From assembly GCF_932526225.1 (NCBI RefSeq), contig NC_064046.1:4947306-5011305 (forward strand): a stretch of 64,000 bases of DNA, written 5' to 3'. A model generated the notes under the pieces. It saw only the letters and a list, made by a program, of their open reading frames with translations, had not been told where the DNA came from and did not search any database. The stretch is from Nematostella vectensis. Lineage: Eukaryota; Cnidaria; Anthozoa; Actiniaria; Edwardsiidae. Positions 1-11,499 of the stretch are shown here, piece after piece. The translations under genes and the position numbers were made by a program. The first letter of the stretch is position 1. Every line of letters starts with the position of its first letter.

Positions 1-370
1 CACGCAAACGCTAAAAGGATGGCCGAAACAGAGTACCTACAGGATTCCCTTTGGTGCTATGTGGATAGAAGAAAAAAAAAACATTTGATAAACTCTGGCC
101 CTGTTAGAGTGCAAGATGTAAAGAAAAAGCAAGAAGGTGGGAAGATGGGTGCGTTATAGAGCTCATTATTATTATTTTTTCAAATCTTTATTGTGTTTGC
201 ATGTGGGAAGTATATTTTAAAATTAACATTTTCAAATTGACTTCAAAGACCAGTATATAGCCATTTATTTGTACCCATGTACCAATGCGGGTTGCAATAC
301 ATGGATCTTTAAGAGCAACCTTATTTGAAATTGATATAAACATATCACATTAAAGTGGGATGATTCATAC
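1..370. other. METTL3 intron 15 (partial), no exon seen
   Basis: AT-rich sequence left of the exon 15 donor. I looked on the minus strand for the conserved continuation of the MT-A70 domain and did not find it. A short open stretch in the first 160 bases of the plus strand has no recognisable family. Confidence 0.5.
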
Positions 371-735
371 CTGCCAGTAACCCACAGAAAGATATAGCCA
401 TTGTCCTGAAGAGAGGGGACGCTAAGGTTCCTCATCTCATCATCAGACATTGTCCCATAAGGCAGCTACCAACAAGATTACGAGGCAATAAGAATATGAT
501 AAAAAAGAGGACATCTTTAAACCTATGGCAAGGGCTGGACTGAGTAATCGCAGGACTTCAGACCTAAGCCAAGAATGTATATTTCTATGTTTGTCGGATG
601 AAATATCATAAAAAAAAGACAAATGTGAAATTTCTCAGTTACCTCCATGTGGATGTCCCAAGGAGGGTCGGCCATGATAACGGAAAACTTCCCAAGAACG
701 TCCATCTGAAGTGAGCGCACATCGCAAGATATCCA
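371..735 (-). CDS. METTL3: METTL3 exons 14-15, catalytic core
   Basis: Exon 14 (735-643) reads [17 protein letters not shown] then the DPPW catalytic tetrad; it is bounded by a TAG acceptor and a GTAACT donor. Exon 15 (465-371) reads [19 protein letters not shown] and on to WVTG, with a GTATGA donor and phase 2 at its end. Both are almost identical to the family core. DPPW is the established active-site motif of MT-A70 methyltransferases. The 177-bp intron between them is ordinary. No continuation exon is recognisable in 1-370, so the next exon lies outside the window. Confidence 0.95.
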
Positions 736-3700
736 CTAAAACAGTAATGAAAGGGTGTGGCAAGCTGCTGAGGAACTGATATTCTTATCCTTTTTGTATC
801 TGAATTTTTAGCACCTGGAATTGACCGTGGTGGATCCATGTGGGATTAGCACCTGCTCAGATAAAAATTTTAAAAGAAATGTGTGGGGTGTACAAAATTC
901 CCCAGATTTACCTCCTGGCATACTGTATGTTTTATGTGTTAGTGCAACCCCGCCCCCCCTTTCCCATCAAGAGATTTTCCCCTGATTAAATAATTTAACT
1001 GTTACTAACTGTGTTTTTGAGATTATATATGAATAAACCTATTCAATCATGTCTCATTGCATTACTTCATGGTTGCAAATACCGTAAACATAATTTTAGC
1101 CTTGGTGGTGGGCTATCAAAGGTACTCCGGTTATTTCGCCTACAAGGCTGTCTTGCACATGTCTATAGGAGTCGCTTCGCCCACAAATCAAGGGTTGAAT
1201 CAGAAACATATTGAGTGAAATAAACATAATTCATTCAAAGGGGTCTTATTGGAAGCTGGGTGCAAAAATGAGCATCTGAAGTGAATGATGAACATATATA
1301 ATAAGATTCAGTTCTCAGGTTTTAGAACAGATATACACAATGTTGTTTACGCCACTAAACAGCTATATGTAGATTTAAAAGACATAGATTTTGCAATTGA
1401 CATGTGACCCACAATTTATGGAGGGTAATAAGTTAGATTTTTACAGTATTCAACCTATGAAGATAATTAATTATTATATCAATAATTATAATAATTATAT
1501 CAACCACCTACCTGTGGAGGATAGAGAATAATTTTCCCAGAATCTTCCTTTGATGATGAGACCTATAAAAAGACAATTAAAAGGTCTCAGTTCATGATAA
1601 AATGCTGTGCCAAATACAATTTTATAGCTAAAGAATTAGAGTTTATAATGAAGTGGGTTGCATTTGTAAATCTTTTATGATTGACAAAAAACATATAATG
1701 TACCGCCAAGTTCCTGATACAGAAGGAAAACAATTGTGTTTTTTACATGTTATGGTCAATTGAAATGTTGTGACCCAAATGTGAAATTTCAAGAGCATAA
1801 TTAAACTTGCATTTAATTTGACATTGTGATTTTTTTACAAAATAAATAAGTCTATTGGTGATTTTAAAAGAGATCTTAAAAGATTATTTGCAAAAAAGCC
1901 TACCAATTACCTCATCTTTTAGCTTGTCTTTCTCCATTTCTTCTTTCCTCTTCATTGCCATGTCATTATAATCTACCTCATAATGTACATACTATAAAAA
2001 CAGGTAAAATAATGGTTATTACAGGTTTAGCTAATTTTTGTTAGAATGACATGCAATTTGTTTTCCTTTAAAATTTACTAAAGAAAAAGAAAGAAGATCT
2101 CTCATCCAAGTCAGAATAAAAACTATCAGCCATGAACTGCCACCTAACCATACACAAAACTAAAAATGAAAATATTTCTTGATTAAAGCTTTAAAAAAAA
2201 CTCACCAAATAATCCTTTTGGGGGGATACCTGGGTGTGGGCATGTTGAGGGATGTAATTTTGCGCTTTGTCTGACCTCCCCCAAAATGTTTATAGCTAAG
2301 TCCCCTTGGGAGGGTTGCTGTGTCCCTCCTAAAAACTCTCTGTACCCTTCTCTCCTGAAAAACTCTTTGTGTACCCCCTGGAAAACTCTTTGAGCCCCCC
2401 ACCCCCAGCCCTTGGGTAACACCCTGTACCCCCCTCAACTCTGCATGGCAACTAAAGGTTTCTTCTGTATATTTGTGCAAGTAATTTACATACCTTGCAT
2501 GTGTCCATATGAAAGCATGTGTTAAGAAATGAGCAGTCTCCAAGAGTCTCTGATACAAAACAACAGAAACACATCTCAGTATACAGTAGACAACACTTAA
2601 CACAGGTCATCTGACCTGCCTTCTTACCGTCAGTGTGTTTCTGTAGGATCTCCCTGAAGTGGTCTTACCATCAGTGTGTTTCTATATGATCTTCCTTAAG
2701 TGGACTTACCATCAGTGTGTTTCTATATGATCTTCCTGAAGTGGACTTACCATCAGTGTTTCTATATGATCTTCCTGAAGTGGACTTACCATCAGTGTGT
2801 TTCTGTGAGATCTTCCGGAAGTGGACTTGCCATCAGTGTGTTTCTATATGATCTTCCTGAAGTGGACTTACCATCAGTGTGTTTCTTTATTATCTTCCTG
2901 AAGTGGACTTACCATAAGTGTGTTTCTGTATGATCTTCCTGAAGTGGACTTACCATCAGTGTGTTTCTGTAGGATTTCCCTGAAGTGGACTTACCATAAG
3001 TGTGTTTCTGTATGATCTTCCTGAAGTGGACTCACCATTAGTGTCTTTCTGTAGGATCTTCCTGAAGAAGACTTACCATCAGTGTGTTTCTGTAGGATCT
3101 TACTGAAGTGGACTTACCATCAGTGTGTTTCTTTATTATCTTCCTGAAGTGGACTTACCATAAGTGTGTTTCTGTATGATCTTCCTGAAGTGGACTTACC
3201 ATCAGTGTGTTTCTGAAGGATCTTCCTGAAGCGGACTTACCATCAGTGTGTTTCTGTAGGATCTTCCTGAAGTGGACTTACCATCAGTGTGTTTCTGTAG
3301 GATCTTCCTGAAGTGGACTTTCCACAGTGTGTTTCTGTAGGATCTTCCTGAAGAAGACTTACCATCAGTGTGTTTCAGTATGATCTTCCTGAAGTGGACT
3401 TACCATCAGTGTGTTTCTTTATTATCTTCCTGAAGTGGACTTACCATAAGTGTGTTTCTGTATGATCTCCCTGAAGTGGACTTACCATCAGTGTGTTTCT
3501 GTAGGATCTTCCTGAAGTGGACTCACCATTAGTGTCTTTCTGTAGGATCTTCCTGAAGAAGACTTACCATCAGTGTGTTTCTGTAGGATCTTACTGAAGT
3601 GGACTTACCATCAGTGTGTTTCTTTATTATCTTCCTGAAGTGGACTTACCATAAGTGTGTTTCTGTATGATCTTCCTGAAGTGGACTTACCATCAGTGTG

Positions 3701-6700
3701 TTTCTGAAGGATCTTCCTGAAGCGGACTTACCATCAGTGTGTTTCTGTAGGATCTTCCTGAAGTGGACTTACCATCAGTGTGTTTCTGTAGGATCTTCCT
3801 GAAGTGGACTTTCCATCAGTGTGTTTCTGTAGGATCTTCCTGAAGAAGACTTACCATCAGTGTGTTTCAGTATGATCTTCCTGAAGTGGACTTACCATCA
3901 GTGTGTTTCTTTATTATCTTCCTGAAGTGGACTTACCATAAGTGTGTTTCTGTATGATCTCCCTGAAGTGGACTTACCATCAGTGTGTTTCTGTAGGATC
4001 TTCCTGAAGTGGACTTACCATAAGTGTGTTTCTGTATGATCTTCCTGAAGTGGACTCACCATTAGTGTCTTTCTGTAGGATCTTCCTGAAGAAGACTTAC
4101 CATCAGTGTGTTTCTGTAGGATCTTACTGAAGTGGACTTACCAGTGTGTTTCTTTATTATCTTCCTGAAGTGAACTTAACATAAGTGTGTTTCTGTATGA
4201 TCTTCCTGAAGTGGACTTACCATCAGTGTGTTTCTGTAGGATCTTCCTGAAGTAGACTCACCATCAGTGTGTTACTGTAGGATCTTCCTGAAGAAGACTT
4301 ACCATCAGTGTGTTTCAGTATGATCTTCCTGAAGTGGACTTACCATCAGTGTGTTTCTTTATTATCTTCCTGAAGTGGACTTACCATAAGTGTGTTTCTG
4401 TATGATCTTCCTGAAGAGGACTTACCATCAGTGTGTTTCTGTAGGATCTTCCTGAAGTGGACTTACCATCAGTGTGTTTCTGTAGGATCTTCCTGAAGTG
4501 GACTTTCTTACATGGCTGCCCATGTTTTTTATTCTTACGGCAGTCTTCATGTGTCCCATGTTCACAGAACTCATGGACAAAAGCCCCGCCCTGCGACTTG
4601 AACTTTTGGGCTATGCCTTGCTCCTTAAATACAATGGAAAGTGGGAAAGTGTGATTTACTAAAACAACATGTATTCGACTTTGGTGACATATGTTTTAGT
4701 GGAACATTAAAAACAATCAATAAATTATTCAATAGCCATTTCACCAATCAGATGAATATAACATGAGGATGGGCTTCTATAGACATGACAGAAAAACCCT
4801 GAACATGCACACTTTGAAGAGATGGAGAAAGGGGGTACAAATTCTTACAATGGCCATTAGTCCCTTGTATTTCGGACTGGTTTTCCCTTTTCAAAACACA
4901 AATAATGTGAGACTGAAATGCACATACCCAGATTTTGGGTTTTTAATAGAATATTTCCTTGGTCATCCTTCGCTATGTATGAGCTCAGGATAGAAAAGCT
5001 CTAATTTCAATTACACTTTACAAAACGTTGCATAAATTTAAAATAAATTCTTGCATTTTATATTTTGCTGGATATTACTCAAAAAGAAAAAGAAAATTTT
5101 ACTGCCTTGTTTGATGTGAAATGAGCTTATTTGGAAATGTTAAGTCATGTTTTTTCTGTCATGAACTTTCATCCCCATACCACAGTGACCTTAAAACCCA
5201 AGAAAACCTAATTATAGCTGTTTTATAAAACAGTACAGTACATAAAAAATCTATGCAAGTTAGATGCATATTACAGTAGGGAAATAAAGCATAAAATAAT
5301 ACCCGGAAAATTTGCCAAAATGGCAAGATATTTTAATTTTCAATACAAAACATAAATTCTTGATTTGAAGACATCTTCAAAAGAATAAGAAAAAATAATT
5401 ATAATTACCCCTCTTTACTCCTCCTGTCTGTGTTAACTCACCTTGTGAGATGGCACATTCAACAGATCCAAGATGTCTAGGCCAACTTTTTTGCTCTGCA
5501 ATCAAAGGAAAAAACTCCTGATTATAATTATAAGTATATGAAGCACTGCCCCAATTGTCAAACAACAGTTAACAGAGAATACTTTCTCATAAAATATCCA
5601 ATATTTATTGCTCTACATATCATACTGTACTTTTTCGAAAAAAAAAAGAATACAAAACTTATAATATATTGCCAAGTATTTTTTTCTGTGTTAAAATCAG
5701 CAAAGAACTATGTAGAACTTAGGGATTGATGCTAATGTAAGCCTAAATGCTTACCCAGTACCCTAGAATGAGAGGATTATGTTCTGTAAATAATAACAGG
5801 AAAGAATACAAGCAAAAAAGAGTGAAAGATTGAGGGAATCTCTAACAATTCTGTACTGTTGTCTCTACATATTCAGCTCAATGTAGTGCTACTTGATATT
5901 TGTTCATTTGAGTGAACCTTCCCACCCCCACTAGCTTTGGGTCAGATATTCAAGAAAGATCATGGAAGTCAACAAAAAATTAACAGAATTTTACCTCTTG
6001 TTCCTTCATTGTAGGCTGGGAGAGAAGTTTCTGGTAATAAATAAAAAATAACACTTAATAAATTACAGAAATGCAGTAAATAGTGATGCACTGAATGTTC
6101 ACCTGTAGGTCATCTTGGGTTTCTTCCTTGACTTTGGCCGGCACAACATCCTTAACAGCATCAGACGACTCACTAACCATTCAAGCAGCAAAGATAAAAT
6201 AAAAACTAAAGCTCAATAATGTGCATAAAATCAAAACTATGTATACTGTACATGCTAAACAGCATCCATTAAAAAAACATAAAAATAGTAAAGATAAAGT
6301 TAGGAACTAAATTCTCTATGAGTTATAAAATAAAAAACACTGTATACAATTTGTCAAGATAGAACAATTACCTAGAGCCAGACAATAACAAGCACAACGA
6401 TTTCAATTGATTCAAGCAATAAAAGTTTAATACTTAGTTATAAAAGCTCTGCAAATGAGTGCAATGTTAAAATACAATACAAGTTTTTTCAACTGTACCT
6501 TTCTCGCTTTCTCTTTCTCGTATTAGCTGTTTTGTCTGTGTAAAAAACATCACCATTTCATATTTCAAAAACTGAATACAATCTTCAGTTCAGAATATTT
6601 GAGATGGGACAGTCATCGTGCAGAAATATTTACTCTCCATGATAACTGTCTGTATAAAGTAACAAGTTGGAGTCCATGACACCTGGTTTAATGTACAGTA

Positions 6701-9700
6701 CATTACATGCATACATCACCACGCCTATACACATGACCAAACCAAAACAAATGACCACACCCATACCAGAGCTCATAAGAGGGGTAATTAACTTCCCCAC
6801 ATTCTGGTATTATGTACCAATGTATGTACTGATGTATGTTAAAATTTTTAGATGCACCAATTTATGTGAATTAATTCATGTTCTAATGTTTTTCACCATA
6901 CGCATGACCCATACAAGTCTACACCCATGATCATGACCACACCCATACCTGCTAGGTTTAGCTCCTGGGCCACAGCATCTAACTATGGAAATCAGAAGAA
7001 AGATTGAAAATTTTGAGATATGTAGCCAGGTAGGGAGTGCAAGGAGTGACACAAAATTAGGTTAAGAGATAAACCCTCTTAAATAATTCCTCATCTAAAG
7101 CCAGACATGATTGGCAAACAAACCCTGTCACCACCCTCCCACCCTTAGTCAGACTTGAATAGAAAACAAAGAACCCCACCCTTAGTCAGACTTGAATAGA
7201 AAACAAAGAACCCCACCTTTAGTCAGACTTGAATAGAAAACAAAGAACCCCACCCTTAGTCAGACTTGAATAGAAAACAAACAACCCGACCCTTAGTCAG
7301 ACTTGAATAGAAAACAAACAACCCGACCTTTAGTCAGACTTGAATAGAAAACAAAGAACCCCACCCTTAGTCAGACTTGAATGAAAAACAAAGAACCCCA
7401 CCTTTAGTCAGACTTGAATAGAAAACAAAGAACCCCACCTTTAGTCAGACTTGAATAGAAAACAAAGAACCCCACCTTTAGTCAGACTTGAATAGAAAAC
7501 AAACAACCCCACCCTTAGTCAGACTTGAATAGAAAACAAAGAACCCCACCCTTAGTCAGACTTGAATAGAAAACAAAGAACCCCACCCTTAGTCAGACTT
7601 GAATAGAAAACAAAGAACCCCACCTTTAGTCAGACTTGAATAGAAAACAAAGAACCCCACCCTTAGTCAGACTTGAATAGAAAACAAACAACCCGACCCT
7701 TAGTCAGACTTGAATAGAAAACAAACAACCCGACCTTTAGTCAGACTTGAATAGAAAACAAAGAACCCCACCCTTAGTCAGACTTGAATAAAAAACAAAG
7801 AACCCCACCTTTAGTAAGACTTGAATAGAAAACAAAGAACCCCACCTTTAGTCAGACTTGAATAGAAAACAAAGAACCCCACCTTTAGTCAGACTTGAAT
7901 AGAAAACAAACAACCACACCTTTGGTTAGACTTGAATGGCATACAAAACCTGTAACACTCTCCCTTTTAAAGATTCAAAAGGACAAATAACAATCTCCTT
8001 TAAAGCTTTGACACATGTAGACTGAGCACAGATATCTGCAGTTCATACCTTAGAATGGTCTTTTTCTGTCACAATCACACAGGGCCTACCATCTTGAGCA
8101 GTCCCTGGCTTTATACTGAAAAGCGAAAGATATGAACATAGACAAAATATAGTTATTTGTACAGCAAACGAACATTGCAAGACATAATCAAATGAATTTC
8201 ACATGTGACTAGCTTTACTTGTTGATTTGTACTGTTAGTAAACAGACTGCTCCGCATGGTTTACAATCACAATAAGTGTGAGTTACAGTACTAGGCCGAT
8301 AAAAGTACAGACTCAAAAAACTGGGCCGATAAAAGCGTCCCTCAAGATGTATTTTATTTTGATTTGAGGCTGATGTTCCTGCTAACCGCTTTTGAGGGGG
8401 CGATTAGAAAAACAGCTTTCGAGAATAAGGGATTGTGTATTCTTACACATGCCCTAGATTCGCAAGTTCAGGGCAAGGACGACAGAGATCGAACCCATAG
8501 TTCAAATGGGAAAGATGGGTGTGGTGAAATCAAATCTAAAGAACTCCACAAGTTGAATGTGGCAGAGAGGTAAGGACAACAACTGTATTTTTCCTTCATC
8601 AAGAAATCGTTTGGTTTATACCACTCAGCTGTTATTCTGTAATCAGAAAACATGGCAGATTTGGCTCCCCCTCCATCAACACTTTTACAGGTCAATCTCT
8701 CAGTTACTCAAACCTGTACGCTCATAACTTGAGTAATTTATTTGTTAATGAATTCTTCAAATGAATTCTTCAAATGGAAAATAAGGTGGCAAGAAAATAT
8801 GTCACATATTACAAATTAATTAGTTTTGTCACTTGATAAGTGGTATTATGGTAAACAGGTGTAGATTAATTCCTGCCAAGCTACAGTACTCGGACAAAGG
8901 GAGTACAAATACATCTAAGGTTTATATTTTGTCCAAATCATGTTCTTTAACACAAGTTTTGGAGAGATATGACATATTCTGGAAAAAAATGGATATTTTA
9001 TTTTATGATTTGTGTATTTTTGCAGTGGATTATAGATGGGGACTTAAAATCTAGTAGAATATTTATGCTGAATAACAACATGACATGTGGAGATTCATTA
9101 AATGTCCATTATAGAAATTGATAGGTACTTTCACAATTCTGTCATCCAGTTGCTAGGATTCAGGTTTCATCCATTTGAAAATGCAAAGAATTAGAAGTGT
9201 GAGTTACAGTACTCTTTAGCGTATAAGCAATGTCAATAAAAATGGTAAGATGGCTCTTTTACACCACAGGGTACAGGGTAATGATGAGCTGTCAAAGACC
9301 TCTTGAATTAACATCCTTCTTCGAGAAAATGAGCAATTTACAGTGATGAAGAAATTTGGGTTTTTACACCTCTAAAAAATCTCAAGCTGATCTGACCCAG
9401 GATTGAACCCTGCACCACTAATAAACTTTTACATCACAAAAAAAAATAAAGAAAGAAATTTAATCACCAGATAAAATCCTGGATAGCAAGCTTCTCTAGT
9501 AAGTTTTGTATTGCTTCTCTGGTAGGGTTGACAGCATTTTCCTGAAAAAAAAAATTGGATTGTATAACAAAGCAATGTAAAATCGTCCTCTTACCTTCAC
9601 CCAAATATAATAAACAGAGAGGAATGAATTTCCCAATAAATGTTTCATAAAAAGCAAAAGATGTAGTTAGTTTAATCTATAGTATATGCAATTCCAAGAT

Positions 9701-11011
9701 TTGAACATACAGTATAATTCTCAATCCATTTCAATATCATTTGTGGCTGAAAGATTGAATGCATTATTTCTGCATTTCCACTGAATTTGACCTTTCAAAA
9801 TAATGTTAAAACATCCCTTCAAACATGACTCATTAAACCCAAGCATATGCAATATTATGCTTTATGTCGCATGTGGCATAGTCTTATCATATCTATCACA
9901 GATATCTGAATTTTGGGGTATCCTTTTGCGCCTTTTTTATTCAAGTTATACCTGATTTTTTAAGTGGTTGGTGATAACGACTGAATCCACAGGAAAAATA
10001 AAGGTGGAGTCCCATAAACATGCGATGAGACTATTTTCCAGCTGAGGGTCAACTTTCACAAATTCTGGTTGTTTTTTCCCGCTGCTGCTGTCTTCTATGG
10101 ATTGAGGTGACGAAGGTGGAGGTGTTGATGAACCTTGAGAAAATAGAAATGGATTCAGGTGAAAGTTGGGGTGTTGTGGCACCTTAAAGTAAAACAGATA
10201 CAGCTGCTATTAGATGAGCAACAAAAAAGTGCATCAACAACGAACCTTAGCAATAAGGACAAAGGAGTCTAGGATTTGTTTTGTCCCTTTTGTGCATAGA
10301 ACAGACAACTTCAAAATTGATAGAAACAAAGATCTTTGGACTCACTAAGGGATAGTGAGAGAGATAGACATCAAACAAGAAGACAGACGAACAGATAGAC
10401 AGCCTGACAGGAGATGGATGGGAAATGCTTTGACTGACAGGACAATACCATTTGTCTTTTCTCACAAGCAAATATGCATAAGAAGATAAGGGATACTCTG
10501 AATTCAATGGGGTCCCTGACATTTCTTGCGTTTCAAAAATCGGAAATTATGTTTCAAGTTAACTGACGAAAAAAAAAACAATCTTTACTAGGAAATCATG
10601 ATTCACGATTTTTAAAGAGCATAGATCACGATTTACGCTAATCAAATTTCGCCATTCGCGAATCACAGCGAAGGTAGCAATCACGGATCATGGTTTTCAA
10701 TTTGTCCTTTTCACGATTCACAATAAACAAAAAAGGCAGTTCACGGGTCACAAAAACCCTAACCCTTACCGCCCCTGTGTTACGGCTCCTGACAAGAGAT
10801 ATACAAAAAGACTACCCCCCCCCACCCCTCCCAAACACACACACTTTGCTTGATCTAATAAGACCTCAAGGCACATCCCTATTGCACATTACTTGCCATC
10901 TGTTTCACTAAGCCCTATCCCTTGTCTTTCCCTTCGCCGTTTCTGTAATCTCTCGCGCAAACTCTCCTGTTTTCGTTTGTGTTCTTGAATATCAGACCAT
11001 GTGTCAGACAT
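371..11011 (-). CDS. METTL3: METTL3, N6-adenosine-methyltransferase catalytic subunit (3' end beyond left edge)
   Basis: Catalytic subunit of the nuclear METTL3-METTL14 complex that transfers methyl from SAM to N6 of adenosine in mRNA. Exons by descending coordinate: 11011-10897, 10133-9952, 9541-9468, 8115-8049, 6982-6949, 6535-6499, 6172-6103, 6030-5995, 5495-5442, 4623-4467, 2549-2494, 1991-1911, 1562-1512, 735-643, 465-371; phases join throughout, giving about 400 codons. The N-terminus [14 protein letters not shown] matches the family start and fixes the ATG. An NLS-like NTRKRKRE lies in exon 6. Exons 10-12 carry the two CCCH zinc fingers ([28 protein letters not shown]). Exon 14 holds the catalytic DPPW in [11 protein letters not shown], and exon 15 has [13 protein letters not shown]. 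The last part of the methyltransferase domain (roughly 150 residues in human) is missing to the left. Intron 1 best fits a GC-AG intron. Introns 4 and 10 hold minisatellites, and intron 3 holds a RIC8A fragment. Confidence 0.95.
2630..4505 (-). repeat. 41-bp minisatellite made of the METTL3 exon 10 end plus splice donor (about 45 copies)
   Basis: The array fills most of intron 10 and starts exactly at the end of exon 10. Read on the gene strand, each unit is the last roughly 36 bases of exon 10 (encoding [10 protein letters not shown]) followed by GTAAGT, so each unit repeats the exon-intron junction. The first unit (about 4467-4505) is the functional exon end. Some units are mutated on the exon side (CATAAG variants) or at the donor (TTTCCA at about 3320 and 3810). 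Blocks of about 12 units recur at about 490 bp (for example the variant starting near 3030, 3520 and 4055), showing later block duplication. Confidence 0.93.
7115..7925. repeat. 37-bp minisatellite in METTL3 intron 4 (about 21 copies)
   Basis: Near-perfect head-to-tail units containing AGTCAGACTTGAATAGAAAA and a CCCCACC or CCCGACC segment. Blocks of several units are themselves duplicated (the CCCGACC pair occurs near 7285 and 7690). The array is more than 100 bp from either flanking exon and contains no exon sequence, unlike the intron 10 array. Confidence 0.93.
8274..9213 (+). pseudogene. RIC8A exon 1/intron 1 fragment inserted in METTL3 intron 3
   Basis: About 8310-9194 matches 12050-13070: the 3' part of RIC8A exon 1, its splice donor and about 700 bp of intron 1, with internal deletions. 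It lies in RIC8A orientation, so it is antisense to METTL3. The coding part ([17 protein letters not shown] onward) is still open and differs from the parent at only a few residues, so the copy is recent. It is unspliced, so it is not a processed mRNA copy. A perfect 19-bp direct repeat AAGTGTGAGTTACAGTACT flanks it at 8274-8292 and 9195-9213, resembling a target-site duplication. A short GCCGATAAAAG repeat sits at the left junction. Confidence 0.9.
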
Positions 11012-11499
11012 GGCGCCTTGAGGAGGGCAAAACCACAAACTTCGCTAAGACGTTTGCTTTTTACTACAAGAAAGTGCACCTGGTAAGTAAGCTGGACTAT
11101 TTGTGTAAGATATTTCTCCTATTTCAGTGAGATATTTGCTGCATTTTGTATGATTTTCTGAATATTTGCAAGTGACATGTTCACCAATGCACGTCAAACC
11201 AGCCGAATGATCATCGATTATTATGCAACACACAGGCTACCCAAAAAAAGTTGAATCTTAAAACGTGAACAACTCAGTTTGTAAAGTTAAAACTACGTAC
11301 TGTATCTGAGTGGGTTTAGATAATTATATTATTATTATTTTGTTTAAAGCACTTTTTTGCAATTTACACCGATTTTCTACGAATCAAGAAAATGGGACTT
11401 CCGAAGAGATGCCTGAGTTCCGAAGCTGATCCGACTGATTATTGATCGACGTTCGCTCACTTGTTCCGATCATTCGTTCTGTTTTGGCCAGAAAAAGAA
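11012..11499. promoter_or_regulatory. Divergent METTL3-RIC8A intergenic/promoter region
   Basis: The METTL3 ATG (minus) and RIC8A ATG (plus) are 488 bp apart, head to head, so this segment must hold both 5' UTRs and core promoters. I see no clear TATA box. The segment could act as a shared bidirectional promoter; that is inference from spacing only. Confidence 0.6.

Noticed and set aside
2183-2933. Open frames at 2202-2603 and 2700-2933
   Set aside because: The first overlaps METTL3 exon 11 in its own frame plus intron; the second is minisatellite translation.
2630-4505. CRISPR-like regular direct repeats
   Set aside because: Units are contiguous without unique spacers, and the window is clearly eukaryotic.
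8364-8573. Possible separate small gene encoding [17 protein letters not shown]
   Set aside because: It is a copied piece of RIC8A exon 1 without a start, promoter or downstream exons.
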